64,000 nt of DNA, from positions 248,001-312,000 of the forward strand of contig NZ_CP017248.1 in NCBI RefSeq assembly GCF_001735805.1, in the 5' to 3' direction. The translations under genes and the position numbers were made by a program. Shown piece after piece: positions 8,733 to 16,889 of this stretch. The notes below the pieces were generated by a model that was not told where the DNA came from, searched no databases, and saw nothing but the letters and a program-made list of their open reading frames with translations. How positions within the stretch are numbered: the stretch's first letter is position 1; every line of letters begins with the position of its first letter. The DNA comes from Streptomyces fodineus. GTDB lineage: Bacteria; Actinomycetota; Actinomycetes; Streptomycetales; Streptomycetaceae.

Positions 8733-9188
8733 ATGACTGCCTTTTACCACGTGTGCTTCGTGGTCCCGGACATCGAGCAGGCGATGCAGGACTTTCAGCG
8801 CGCGGCCGGGGTTGAATGGAGTGATCCTGTGTCCGACCGGCTGGGTGAGTGGGACTACCGCATCGTCTTCACCACAGGCGGCCCGCCCTTCATCGAGCTT
8901 ATTGAAGGGCCGTCAGGCAGTCCCTGGGACGCGTCCGAGGGAGCCAGGTTCGATCACATCGGCTTCTGGACCAGCGATGTGCGGCAGGGTTCCCAGCGAT
9001 TGGAAGAAGAGGGCATGCCAGTGGACTTCTCCGGTTGTCCCTACGGTCGGCCGTTCGCCTATCACCAGATGGACAGCATCGGTGCACGGATCGAACTCGT
9101 TGACGCCGGCAGACAGGCCAGCTTCCTCAACGGGTGGCATCCAGGTGGGAAGCCGATGCCCGCCATCGACGAGACGTCCAGAAGCTGA
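8733..9188 (+). CDS. VOC-superfamily (glyoxalase-like) protein
   Basis: The protein has 151 residues from the ATG at 8733. It opens with FYHVCFVVPDIEQAMQDF, a typical first beta-alpha unit of the vicinal-oxygen-chelate fold. A second module follows with FDHIGFWTSDVRQGSQRL. Candidate metal ligands are His in YHV, Glu in FIELIEG, His in FDHIGF and Glu in RIELVD. This suggests a metal-dependent enzyme such as a methylmalonyl-CoA epimerase-like or glyoxalase-like protein, or a binding protein. A GTG at 8715 would add six residues. The substrate is unknown and no partner gene is adjacent. Confidence 0.8.
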   Translation: MTAFYHVCFVVPDIEQAMQDFQRAAGVEWSDPVSDRLGEWDYRIVFTTGGPPFIELIEGPSGSPWDASEGARFDHIGFWTSDVRQGSQRLEEEGMPVDFSGCPYGRPFAYHQMDSIGARIELVDAGRQASFLNGWHPGGKPMPAIDETSRS

Positions 9189-9236
9189 GCTCTCGTCACG
9201 TGATGCAACCTCGAACGGTATCCCGAACTTGATCAC

Positions 9237-9695
9237 TCAGACCAGCTCTCGCCACCGGGAGCGGGGCTTGGCGGGGGTGAGGGCATAAGCGGGCAAGGCC
9301 GCGAACAGCATCCGGTCGACGGACAGGTTGAGGATTTCCGCCGTGCCGTTGAGGTGAGGGCTGTAGGCGGGAAGGTTCTTCACCGTCACGGCCATCGTGC
9401 CAAACGCGGCGGTGACGGGGGTCGACACGAAGTCCTTGCCCCGGTCCACCCGCACCTGCTCCTGTGTCCCTCCCGCGGGGCCGTAGGGGTCTTCACGCAA
9501 TACAGGGTCGCGCAGCGCGACCAGCACGGAAGCGCGGGAAGGGACACCAAGGGTGACGGCGCTGCCAGCGATGACTTTGGTAGCGGTGTCGGTGAACCAG
9601 GTCACCCACGGGCGCACCAGGTCGCCGTCGGCATCGACCAGCGAGCGGGGGATCCTGGCCGAGACCGAGCAGCGGCTGTTCACCCTGCCACGGCC
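9237..9695 (-). pseudogene. Integrase-core (Mu/rve-type) transposase fragment
   Basis: The minus-strand frame contains the DDE core of an integrase-type transposase. It reads DADGDLVRPWVTWFTD (first Asp region), VRVDRGKDFVSTPVTAAFG (second Asp), and YSPHLNGTAEILNLSVDRM with the final Glu. Both the N-terminal DNA-binding region and the C-terminal domain are missing, and no inverted repeats are evident. Apparent full-length relatives would exceed 400 residues. It is a truncated remnant. Confidence 0.65.
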
Positions 9696-9896
9696 CGTAG
9701 CCCCTCCGGCGGGCCGCAACCAGCCTGCTCAGCCCAACTGAAAGGCCAAGCCGGGCATCACCTCAAGTGACGCCCTCTGGGGCGCTCGGTCGCGCCGATG
9801 AGCGGACAGGCCGTTCTGCCAGCCCGCCGAGAAAACCCGTTGCGAGTGCCCCGCATCGGATGTCTGATTGATCGGCCACCGATCAGGGGAGGGAAC

Positions 9897-10475
9897 ATGA
9901 GGACGTCGCTGCCCACCCCCTCGTTGCGCACCGCTCGTCTTCAACTGCGTGCCTTCGAAGTCGCGGATGCGAACGACCTCTTCGCACTGCACAGCAACGC
10001 CTACGTGCTGCGCTACTGGGACGCCCCACCGTGGAGCGAACGCGTGCGCGCCGAGAAGTTCATCACGGCTTGCCGGCAGATGGCGCAGGAGGGCACCGGG
10101 GCGCGGCTGGCCGTAGATCGTGTCTCCGACGGGGCGTTCATCGGCTGGTGCAGCCTGAACAGGTGGAATCCGGACTACCGCAGCGCGTCGCTCGGCTACT
10201 GCTTCGACGATGCAGCGTGGGGCCACGGCTACGCGACCGAGGCCGCGCGCGCTCTGCTGCGGTGGGCATTCGACACGCTGGACCTAAATCGCGTCCAAGC
10301 TGAGACCGATACCCGCAACGTGGCTTCTGCCCGCGTGCTGGAGAAGCTCGGCTTCGTGCGTGAAGGGACGTTGCGGGAAGACTGCGTCGTCAACGGCGAG
10401 GTCTCCGACTCGTGGGTCTATGGGCTGATCAGGCGGGAGTGGCAGCCCTCGTCCGAGCCGGTTACCGCCCACTGA
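9897..10475 (+). CDS. GNAT acetyltransferase, RimJ/RimL type
   Basis: A 192-residue protein starts at the ATG at 9897, preceded by GGGAGG at five to six bases. The sequence follows the Acetyltransf_3 pattern: RTARLQLRAFEVADANDLFA, then FIGWCSLNRWNPDYRSASLG, and the acetyl-CoA loop region GYCFDDAAWGHGYATEAARA. The family-typical VQAETDTRNVASARVLEKLG and FVREGTLRED follow. It should transfer an acetyl group from acetyl-CoA to a protein N-terminus or small amine in the cytosol. It is complete, with no operon partner. Confidence 0.88.
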   Translation: MRTSLPTPSLRTARLQLRAFEVADANDLFALHSNAYVLRYWDAPPWSERVRAEKFITACRQMAQEGTGARLAVDRVSDGAFIGWCSLNRWNPDYRSASLGYCFDDAAWGHGYATEAARALLRWAFDTLDLNRVQAETDTRNVASARVLEKLGFVREGTLREDCVVNGEVSDSWVYGLIRREWQPSSEPVTAH

Positions 10476-10554
10476 GTTCCGTCGCTCGGCACCCGGTGTC
10501 AGCTAACCCCAAGCAACTCATCACTGCGCCTCATCCACACACAACAGCGAACCG

Positions 10555-10582
10555 GAAAGATGGTTACAAACAACCATCTTTT
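10555..10582. terminator. Hairpin downstream of GNAT gene
   Basis: A perfect 10-bp stem (10556-10565 with 10572-10581) around a 6-nt loop is followed by a short T-run. It is AT-rich compared with its surroundings and lies between the GNAT gene and the inverted repeat at 10605. It may be a transcription terminator or part of an element end. Confidence 0.45.
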
Positions 10583-10604
10583 CCCGCGCTCGAGAGGCCA
10601 ATCA

Positions 10605-10640
10605 GAGGCTTTCGCTTCGAGGTGACGTGCTGGTGGGGGC
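10605..10640. repeat. Left 36-bp inverted repeat flanking DinB gene
   Basis: Bases 10605-10640 match the reverse complement of 11389-11424 at 33 of 36 positions, and weaker similarity extends about ten bases inward. The outermost motif is GAGGCTTTC. The pair encloses only the DinB-family gene and its leader. Confidence 0.75.
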
Positions 10641-10806
10641 TGGTGTAGTCCTGGTGTACGGGTATCCCGACAGGGGCGGCCTGCCCCGCACCCGGCTGAA
10701 GCACTTTCACCTCATCGCCGCGACTGCCGTCCTGACGCCACCTGACAACACCTTGAAGCGAGAACTCAGTAGCGACCTTGGGCGGCCACAGACGAACATG
10801 CAACGC

Positions 10807-11367
10807 ATGAGTGACCAACCCGCGCGATGGAGCCAGGCAACCGTCTACCCCGACATGTGGGCCAATCCGGACGACGACCCCCGCAACACAGAAGGTCCCA
10901 GTCCGGACGGCGAGCTTGCGACGCTGCAGGACTTCCTGACGAACTACCGCATGACCCTGCGGATGAAGTGCGAGGGCCTGAACGCGGAACAAATGGCCTG
11001 TCGATCGGTTCCGCCGTCGACGATGTCGCTGCTCGGCCTGGTTCGGCACCTCGTCGAGGTTGAACGGGACTGGCGCAACTGGATCAGCGACGGTGACCCG
11101 CTGCCGAAGCTGTACGGCGAGAAGGACGCCGACTTCGACGGAGCTGTCGCCGAGCAGGTCGAGGTCGACGCCGCGTTCTCCGCTCTGGAGCGCGAGCAGG
11201 CCGCGACCGATGCCGCGCTGGCCGGGCACCCGGATCTGGGCGAACGTCTGGGCAAGGACCGGGTCGCGGTTCGGGAGCTGATGGTGCACAGGATCGAGGA
11301 GTACGCCCGTCACTGCGGGCACGCCGACCTGTTGCGCGAGCGCATCGACGGAAGGGTGGGCCAGTGA
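10807..11367 (+). CDS. DinB-superfamily protein (DUF664-like)
   Basis: The protein has 186 residues from the ATG at 10807; an ATG at 10798 is an alternative. The fold signature is a four-helix bundle: LATLQDFLTNYRMTLRMKCE, then STMSLLGLVRHLVEVERDWR and the terminal VRELMVHRIEEYARHCGHAD. The two histidines in RHLVEVE and the EEYARHCGHAD stretch match the metal-binding positions of DinB/YfiT proteins. These proteins include thiol-dependent transferases using bacillithiol or mycothiol and damage-inducible proteins. The substrate is unknown. It is the only gene between the 36-bp inverted repeats, so it may have moved as a passenger. Confidence 0.85.
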   Translation: MSDQPARWSQATVYPDMWANPDDDPRNTEGPSPDGELATLQDFLTNYRMTLRMKCEGLNAEQMACRSVPPSTMSLLGLVRHLVEVERDWRNWISDGDPLPKLYGEKDADFDGAVAEQVEVDAAFSALEREQAATDAALAGHPDLGERLGKDRVAVRELMVHRIEEYARHCGHADLLRERIDGRVGQ

Positions 11368-11388
11368 CGAGGGTCGGGGGTTACGCCC

Positions 11389-11424
11389 GCCCCCACGAGC
11401 AGGTCACCTCGAAGTGAAAGCCTC
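11389..11424. repeat. Right 36-bp inverted repeat flanking DinB gene
   Basis: This is the reverse-complement partner of 10605-10640 (33/36 identical). It begins 21 bases after the DinB stop codon and ends in GAAAGCCTC. No transposase frame occurs between the repeats, and no obvious direct target duplication flanks them. Confidence 0.75.
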
Positions 11425-11559
11425 AGAAGCCCTCGCCGGGAAACGAGTGCAGGAACGGCGCCGATGATCATGTGGGTTCGAAGCCCATGACCGCCAGGCG
11501 AGACCGTGCCTGCCCGTTCGTGATCCCGCATACCCTTCACGCTCGACCGGCTGGGACCC

Positions 11560-12195
11560 GCCGCTGCTCCCATCACCGCCGATACTGCCGCCGGCCTGCG
11601 GCGTCACCTCGCGGCAGTGCCCGATCCGCGTCGAGTGCGCGGGGTGCGCTGACCGACCGTGGCGCTGCTGGCGTGCGCGCCGGCAGCGGCACTGGCCGGT
11701 GCACGATCGCTGGCGGCGATCGGCGAGTGGGCAGCCGACGCGCCCGGCACGTGCTGGCCCGGCTCGGCTTCCGACCCGATCCGCTGACCGGCCTCATCTC
11801 GCCCCACGTGGATACGATCCGTCTGCTGCTACTCAAGACAGACGCAAAAGCGTTGGACACCGCGATCGGCCGCCACCTGCAAGAACGCCGGCACCACACA
11901 CCGACACCCACCGACGGCGAGGCCCAGTGCCCTATACCCATCCCGCGGCGGGCGATCGCGATGGACGGCAAGACCCTGCGCGGCTCTCGCACCGCCGACC
12001 GGCCCGCCGTGGCGCTGCTGGCGGCTATGGACCCCCACCGGCAGCGTGCTCGCCCAGCGCCGGGTCGCCGACAAGAGCACCGAAATCCCGGCCTTCGCCC
12101 CACTGTTGGACACGCTCGTCCCAACCGACACCCGTTATCACCGCCGACGCCCTGCACACCCAGCACGACCACGGCGCCTACCGACCAAGGAAGCG
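11560..12195 (+). pseudogene. ISAs1-family transposase remnant
   Basis: Fragments in several frames match the ISAs1 transposase order: GLRRHLAAVPDPRRVRGVR, then ARSLAAIGEWAAD. Next comes LDTAIGRHLQERR, AIAMDGKTLRGSRTADRP (catalytic region), and TEIPAFAPLLDTL with VITADALHTQHDHGAY. The C-terminal third is missing. The remnant ends about ten bases before the P450 start, so the P450 promoter region is partly made of transposase DNA. Multiple frameshifts make it inactive. Confidence 0.75.
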
Positions 12196-12204
12196 AGTAC
12201 GAGT

Positions 12205-13395
12205 ATGACCTCTGCTCCACCGTCGACCACCCTCTTCAACGACGCGCTCATGACCGACCCGTACGGCACGTACGCCCGCCTTCGGGAAGCCGGGCCGGTA
12301 CACCGCACTACCACTCCTGACGGCGCCCCCGTCTGGGTCGTTACCCGCTACGAGGATGTACGCGCCGCTCTCACGGACCCACGGTTGTCACTGAACAAGG
12401 CAAACACCCACACCACCGGCCGCTACCAGTCGTCCATGCCGCCGGAGCTGGACGCCCACCTGCTCAATATGGATCCGCCCGACCACACCCGGCTTCGACG
12501 TCTTGTCTCGAAGGCGTTCACCGCGCGGCGCATCGAGGGCCTGCGGCAGCGCGTCCAGGCACACGCTGACAGGCTCCTGGACGCCATCACAGAGCGGCCG
12601 GCCGACCTGATGCACTCCCTGGCGAACCCTCTGCCCATGGAAGTCATCTGCGAACTCCTCGGTATCCCCGCCCAGGACCGCCGAGATTTCCACGCCTGGA
12701 CCCACAGCGTGCTCGGGCCCGCCGAGGACGCGGCAGTGGAATCCCGTGCCGCCATGCGGGAGATGCACCGATACCTCACCGGCGTCATTGCTGCCAAGCG
12801 CAACAAGCCGGCCGATGACCTGCTCACCGCAATGATCGAAGCCCGCGACGAACGCGACGGCCTCAGCGAACCCGAACTGCTCGCTATGGCGTTCCTGCTC
12901 CTTTTCACCGGCTACACCAGTTCGGTGAACCTGATCGGTAACGCCACGTTGGCGCTCCTGCTTCACCCGGCCGTGATGACCTCGGTCCGTGCCGGCCGTA
13001 CACCGGTCCGCGCGGTGCTTGAAGAGACCCTTCGCTGGAATGCTCCCGTCACGCTGGGGGTCCGACGCTTCGCTCTGGAAGACATCACCATCGGCGGTAT
13101 CACCATTCCCACCGGTTCCCGCGTCTGGGTCTCGCTCGCCTCGGCCAACCGCGATGCCGCCCAGTTCACCGACCCTGATTGCTTCCAGCCCGAGCGTGCC
13201 TCCGCCCACCTCGACTTCGGCCACGGCATCCACTACTGCCTGGGCGCCCCCCTGGCGCGCCTCGAAGCCGAAGTCGCGCTCACCGCTCTCCTCGCCCGGT
13301 TCCCGTGCCTCCGCCTCGCGATCCCCACCGACGAGCTGGAATGGCTGCCCTCCTTCCACCATCGCGGCCTGAAGAAGCTTCCCGTGATCTGGTGA
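12205..13395 (+). CDS. Cytochrome P450 with unusual I-helix
   Basis: The protein has 396 residues from the ATG at 12205, with AAGGAAG upstream. It shows the C-helix heme-propionate region DPPDHTRLRRLVSKAFT, the ExxR motif (EETLR, Glu274-Arg277) and the heme loop FGHGIHYCLGAPLAR with ligand Cys345. The size and class fit soluble bacterial P450s that take electrons from ferredoxin. The I-helix reads LLLFTGYTSSVN instead of the usual AGHETT. The acid/alcohol pair that helps split O2 is therefore Thr238-Ser239 rather than Glu-Thr. No ferredoxin gene is adjacent. A longer frame starting at 12046 is only upstream ISAs1 debris in phase. Confidence 0.92.
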   Translation: MTSAPPSTTLFNDALMTDPYGTYARLREAGPVHRTTTPDGAPVWVVTRYEDVRAALTDPRLSLNKANTHTTGRYQSSMPPELDAHLLNMDPPDHTRLRRLVSKAFTARRIEGLRQRVQAHADRLLDAITERPADLMHSLANPLPMEVICELLGIPAQDRRDFHAWTHSVLGPAEDAAVESRAAMREMHRYLTGVIAAKRNKPADDLLTAMIEARDERDGLSEPELLAMAFLLLFTGYTSSVNLIGNATLALLLHPAVMTSVRAGRTPVRAVLEETLRWNAPVTLGVRRFALEDITIGGITIPTGSRVWVSLASANRDAAQFTDPDCFQPERASAHLDFGHGIHYCLGAPLARLEAEVALTALLARFPCLRLAIPTDELEWLPSFHHRGLKKLPVIW

Positions 13396-13608
13396 CTGCC
13401 GACCTGATCAGATCCAGGAGCCGACCGGAACCCCAGCCCCCGCCAAGCCGAGGCAAGGGAGCCGGTACAAAACGTGGGGCCCGAGGCAGCCCCTGGGGCT
13501 CCTTCGGTCTGCTGGACGGCACGTGGTCCTCGAGCATGGAGGGGTCCACGGACAGCACGGAAGACCCTGATTCGGGGCGGCACTGGTTGCCCCCGGCCCC
13601 GCGCCGAG
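13396..13608. other. No gene seen between P450 and IS256
   Basis: This short GC-rich spacer has no convincing frame, ribosome site or palindrome. The IS256 element begins at its right edge. Confidence 0.4.
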
Positions 13609-15034
13609 GTTGCGTCCAGGGAAGTGGTGTACGGGTTCGACCTGATCCGGGGGTTTGCTCCGGCATCAGGATGAGGCCCGCATAGATGAACGGCCACCGG
13701 CTGATCTTCGAGGTGTCGAAGCCCGAAGGAGATCAGCACGATGACCGCACCCGACAGTCTGCCCCTGCACGCCCTCACGGAAGACAATCTCGCCGCGGCG
13801 AGTCCCGATCTGCTGCGCGCGATGGTCAAGACGTTCGCCGACGCACTCATGTCCGCGGAGGCGGACGCCCTCTGCAACGCCGAATACGGCCAGGTCAGCG
13901 ACGAGAGAGTCAACCACCGCAACGGATACCGCCCGCGTGAGTGGGACACCCGGGCGGGCACCGTCGAGCTCGCCATCCCCAAGCTCAGGTCCGGGAGTTA
14001 CTTCCCGCACTGGCTGCTGGAACGCAGGCGGCGGGCCGAGCAGGCCCTCATCAGCGTGGTCGCCACCGCCTACCTGCTGGGCGTCTCCACCCGCCGAGTC
14101 GAGAAGCTCGCCGAGTCCCTGGGCGTCACCCAGCTGTCGAAGTCCCAGGTCAGCGCGATGGCCAAGCACCTGGACGAACAAGTCACAGCCTTCCGTAACC
14201 GTCCCCTGGATGCCGGACCCTACGCGTTCGTATGGGTCGACGCGCTGACGCAGAAGGTCCGCGAAGGCGGCCGGATCATCAACGTCCACGCGCTGATCGC
14301 AGTCGGCGTCAACGCCGACGGGCACCGCGAGATCCTCGGCCTGGACGTGGCCACAGCCGAGGACGGCGCCGGCTGGCTGGCCTTCCTGCGCTCGCTGATC
14401 GCCCGCGGCTTGTCCGGCGTCCAGCTGGTCATCTCCGACGCGCACATGGGCCTGGTCAACGCGATCGGCGCCACCCTGCCCGGCGCGAGCTGGCAGCGAT
14501 GTCGTACTCACTACGCCCGCGCACTGCTGAGCCAGGTGCCCAAGTCGGCCCAGCCATGGGTCGCAACATTGCTGCGGACCGTTTTCGAACAGCCCGACAC
14601 CGACGCCGTCCAGGCCCAGATGCGGCACGTCCTCGACGCCCTGGAAGCCAAGTTCCCCAAGGCCGCAGCGCACTTGGACGCCGCTCAGGGCGATGTCCTG
14701 GCGTTCACCGCGTTCCCGCGCGAGATCTGGCGGCAGATCTGGTCGAACAACCCGCAGGAACGGCTGAACAAGGAGATCCGCCGCCGCACCGACGTGGTCG
14801 GCATCTTCCCCGACCGCACCGCCCTGATCCGCCTGGTCGGCGCGGTCCTGGCCGAGCAGAACGACGAGTGGACCGAGGCCCGCCGCTACATGGGCCTCGA
14901 CCTGCTCGCCAAGGCCCGCCTCCACCCGATCGAGTCAGAAATCGACGACACCGTCCTCCCGACCGAACTCACCGCATAGCCTCAAAACGAGATCACCGAG
15001 TGGCCGTTGATACACCACTCCCGCGGACGTGACC
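13609..15034 (+). mobile_element. IS256-family insertion sequence, near complete
   Basis: Imperfect terminal repeats at 13613-13632 and 15011-15030 (16 of 20 bases matching, sharing AGTGGTGTA) enclose one intact transposase gene. The flanking three bases GGT/ACC may extend the repeats to 13609 and 15034. No matching target duplication was found on either side. The insertion may therefore be old, or its ends may have recombined. Confidence 0.75.
13741..14979 (+). CDS. IS256-family transposase (intact)
   Basis: A 412-residue mutator-type DDE transposase with GGAG five to ten bases before the ATG at 13741. The N-terminal region has the family signature NHRNGYRPREWDTRAGTVEL and the helix-turn-helix STRRVEKLAESLG. 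The catalytic Asp residues lie in YAFVWVDALTQKVR and GVQLVISDAHMGLV, and the Glu lies in the WSNNPQERLNKEIRRRT block. CRTHYARAL corresponds to the conserved C/H region. Length and all blocks agree with active family members. The protein would cut and join element ends by a copy-out/circle route typical of IS256. Confidence 0.92.
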   Translation: MTAPDSLPLHALTEDNLAAASPDLLRAMVKTFADALMSAEADALCNAEYGQVSDERVNHRNGYRPREWDTRAGTVELAIPKLRSGSYFPHWLLERRRRAEQALISVVATAYLLGVSTRRVEKLAESLGVTQLSKSQVSAMAKHLDEQVTAFRNRPLDAGPYAFVWVDALTQKVREGGRIINVHALIAVGVNADGHREILGLDVATAEDGAGWLAFLRSLIARGLSGVQLVISDAHMGLVNAIGATLPGASWQRCRTHYARALLSQVPKSAQPWVATLLRTVFEQPDTDAVQAQMRHVLDALEAKFPKAAAHLDAAQGDVLAFTAFPREIWRQIWSNNPQERLNKEIRRRTDVVGIFPDRTALIRLVGAVLAEQNDEWTEARRYMGLDLLAKARLHPIESEIDDTVLPTELTA

Positions 15035-15249
15035 CCTGCCCCGGCAGCTCAACCCACCGGATCTGATCGCCCCTGGGCGTCACGACGGTACTGCGCACAG
15101 TCTGCTCCGCTGCGGTCAAGATCGTTGGAGAGACGAGAGTAGCTACCGATGCCGGGTGAACCGCCACCGGCCCCAGCCGCAGGTCCAAGCAGGGCAAGGA
15201 CAGTCGAACATCGGTCAGGCCCCTTCACTGATTCCGTTCACAAAGCCGT
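15035..15249. other. Gap between IS256 and IS630; possible truncated gene
   Basis: A minus-strand frame from 15197 reads LRLGPVAVHPASVATLVSPT then ILTAAEQTVRSTVV. It has protein-like composition but then runs into the IS256 right end. It could be the start of an unknown gene truncated by the insertion. I recognise no family. Confidence 0.25.
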
Positions 15250-16403
15250 TACTGAGGTTTGAGGCGGGATGTCGTTGGGGGGTGACGGAATGTGATCGTC
15301 GCGGTATGCCGGTTGTGTGAGGTATCCGCAGGGTGGTGGGCTGACGCCTGAACGGCAGGTGTTTCGCGAGCGGATCCGGATGGAGGCCGCCGAGCGTTTC
15401 GTCGCAGGTGCCTCCAACGCGGAGGTCGCCATGGACTTACGGGTGAGTGTGCGCTCGGTGCAGCGGTGGCGACGGGCCTGGAAGGACGTCGGCACCGAGG
15501 GGCTGCGATCGGCTGGACCGGTCTCGAAGCCGAAACTGAGTGACAGGCTGTTCGCCGTCCTGGAAGTCGAGTTGGCCAAGGGTGCCGCGGCGCACGGCTG
15601 GCCGGACCAGACCTGGACTCTGGCCCGGATCAAGACGCTCATCGGGCGGCGGTTCCACAAGTCGTTCACGCTCTCCGGGATCTCGCTGATGCTGCGACGC
15701 CACGGCTGGAGCCACCAGGTCCCCGCCAAGCGTGCGGTGGAACGGGACGAGGCAGCCGTCGCCGGATGGGTGAAGGAGACCTGGCCATCCGCGGAAGCAC
15801 CGCGGCGGCGCTCGACGCCTACCTCGTCTTCGAGGACGAGGCCGGCTTCTCGATGACGCCGCCCACCGCCCGCACCTGGTCCCACCGCGGCGACACCCCC
15901 ATCGTCCGCGTCCGCGGGCGTTCCCAGCGCCGCATCTCCATCGGGCCGCCCTGGCCTGCTACAGGACAGGCGAGCGCTCCCGGCTGATCTACCGACCGAT
16001 CGTCCATGCGGACCACAAGGCCGGCGGCCGCCGAAGCTTCGCCTGGACGGACCTACCGCGACCTGCTGGCCACAGCCCACCAGCAACTCGGCAGGCCGAT
16101 CGTCCTGATCTGGGACAATCTCAACGTCCACCGCGACCGCCGATTACGCGAGTTCATCGACTCCCACGCCTGGATCACCGTCCACTACCTGCCGCCCTAT
16201 GCGCCACAGCTCAACCCGGTCGAGGGCATCTGGTCCCTCCTGCGAAGGCGCTGCCAGGCCAACACCGCCTTCACCGACGCCACCCACCTGATGGACACCC
16301 TGCGACGCGGCCTTCGCCAGGTCCAGTACCGGCCCGACCTCATCGACGGATGCCTCACTGGCACCGGCCTCACGATGACGACATCACACCTCAAACCTCA
16401 GTA
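15250..16403 (+). mobile_element. IS630-family element with TA target duplication
   Basis: Bases 15250-15275 and 16378-16403 form terminal inverted repeats matching at 24 of 26 positions. Each outer end is the dinucleotide TA, the target duplicated by IS630/Tc1-type elements. The element proper is therefore 15252-16401, about 1150 bp. Its single transposase gene is broken by frameshifts. The ends look recent enough to be mobilised in trans by a related transposase. Confidence 0.85.
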
Positions 16404-16404
16404 G
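15317..16404 (+). pseudogene. IS630 transposase, broken by frameshifts
   Basis: Frame 1 (GTG at 15317 to 15856) has the N-terminal helix-turn-helix: ERFVAGASNAEVAMDLRVSV, then RSVQRWRRAWKDVG. A second frame from about 15766 carries YLVFEDEAGFSMTPPTARTW with the first catalytic Asp. A third from about 16045 carries PIVLIWDNLNVHRDRRLREF (second Asp) and LPPYAPQLNPVEGIWSLL (final Glu). One shift between the first two parts could be programmed, as in some IS630 elements. The second, around 15960-16040, destroys the protein. The TAG stop is formed with the right-hand TA target copy. Confidence 0.85.
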
Positions 16405-16702
16405 CCGGCACGGGTGAAGCCCCTGACGGGAGCTTCATGCGGGGCCGGGGCCGGGTTCCTGACGGAGTCAGGACGTCCAGTACCAGGCCCGGGACCGACC
16501 AGCCCCGGCTGGAGCGGGAGACAGCACGCCGGCACTACGGCGCGGCGTCCGCCACCTCGCACCGGGCGCCGTACGACAGCCGACTCCCCCCCACAACGCG
16601 TGGCCGGCCCTCGGCCGGACACGGGAACGCCCCCTCGGAGTTGGTGACGGGACTGATGAGGAGGTACGGGGGCCGGCGGGCGCTACACGCCGACCAACGG
16701 AT
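16405..16702. other. No gene seen downstream of IS630
   Basis: GC-rich sequence in which frames are open only because stops are rare. No domain, start/ribosome-site pair or strong hairpin was found. Confidence 0.35.
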
Positions 16703-16882
16703 TCAGATGCCGAGGCGAAGGCCGAGGGGGGAGCCCACAAGAGTGCTGACGGGTTGTTCGAGAAGACCGTCGGTGATGTCGTCGGGGCCCGGTGCCTGGG
16801 CAGCTATGGCGGGGACGATCCCTCCGAGGGAAAGCAGCGCGCTCACTGCTGCAACGGTCACGACGCGGCGGACAGACAGCAC
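16703..16882 (-). CDS. Small secreted peptide, unknown
   Basis: A 59-residue product starts from the GTG at 16882-16880, with a good GAGAGGGA ribosome site upstream. It begins LSVRRVVTVAAVSALLSLGG then IVPAIAAQ, a classical Sec signal peptide with cleavage expected after AIA. The mature part is only about 33 residues (QAPGPDDITDGLLEQPVSTL, ending LGLRLGI) and has no cysteine or known motif. It may be a short exported peptide or a truncated secreted protein. The upstream in-frame ATGs lack ribosome sites. Confidence 0.5.
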   Translation of the reverse strand: MLSVRRVVTVAAVSALLSLGGIVPAIAAQAPGPDDITDGLLEQPVSTLVGSPLGLRLGI

Positions 16883-16889
16883 GGTGATT

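Noticed and set aside
8376..8750. Minus-strand frame with SEYGVSLREARARIRATVTV and HEQPIRTDLTEAPTHLAG
   Set aside because: The composition is protein-like, but there is no start, ribosome site or recognised family. It overlaps the oxidoreductase scrap.
12046..12204. Upstream extension of the P450 frame
   Set aside because: These codons are ISAs1 transposase debris that happen to be in phase. The P450 starts at 12205 with a ribosome site.
13666..14925. 419-codon frame antisense to the IS256 transposase
   Set aside because: It mirrors the transposase codons and has no domain or ribosome site.
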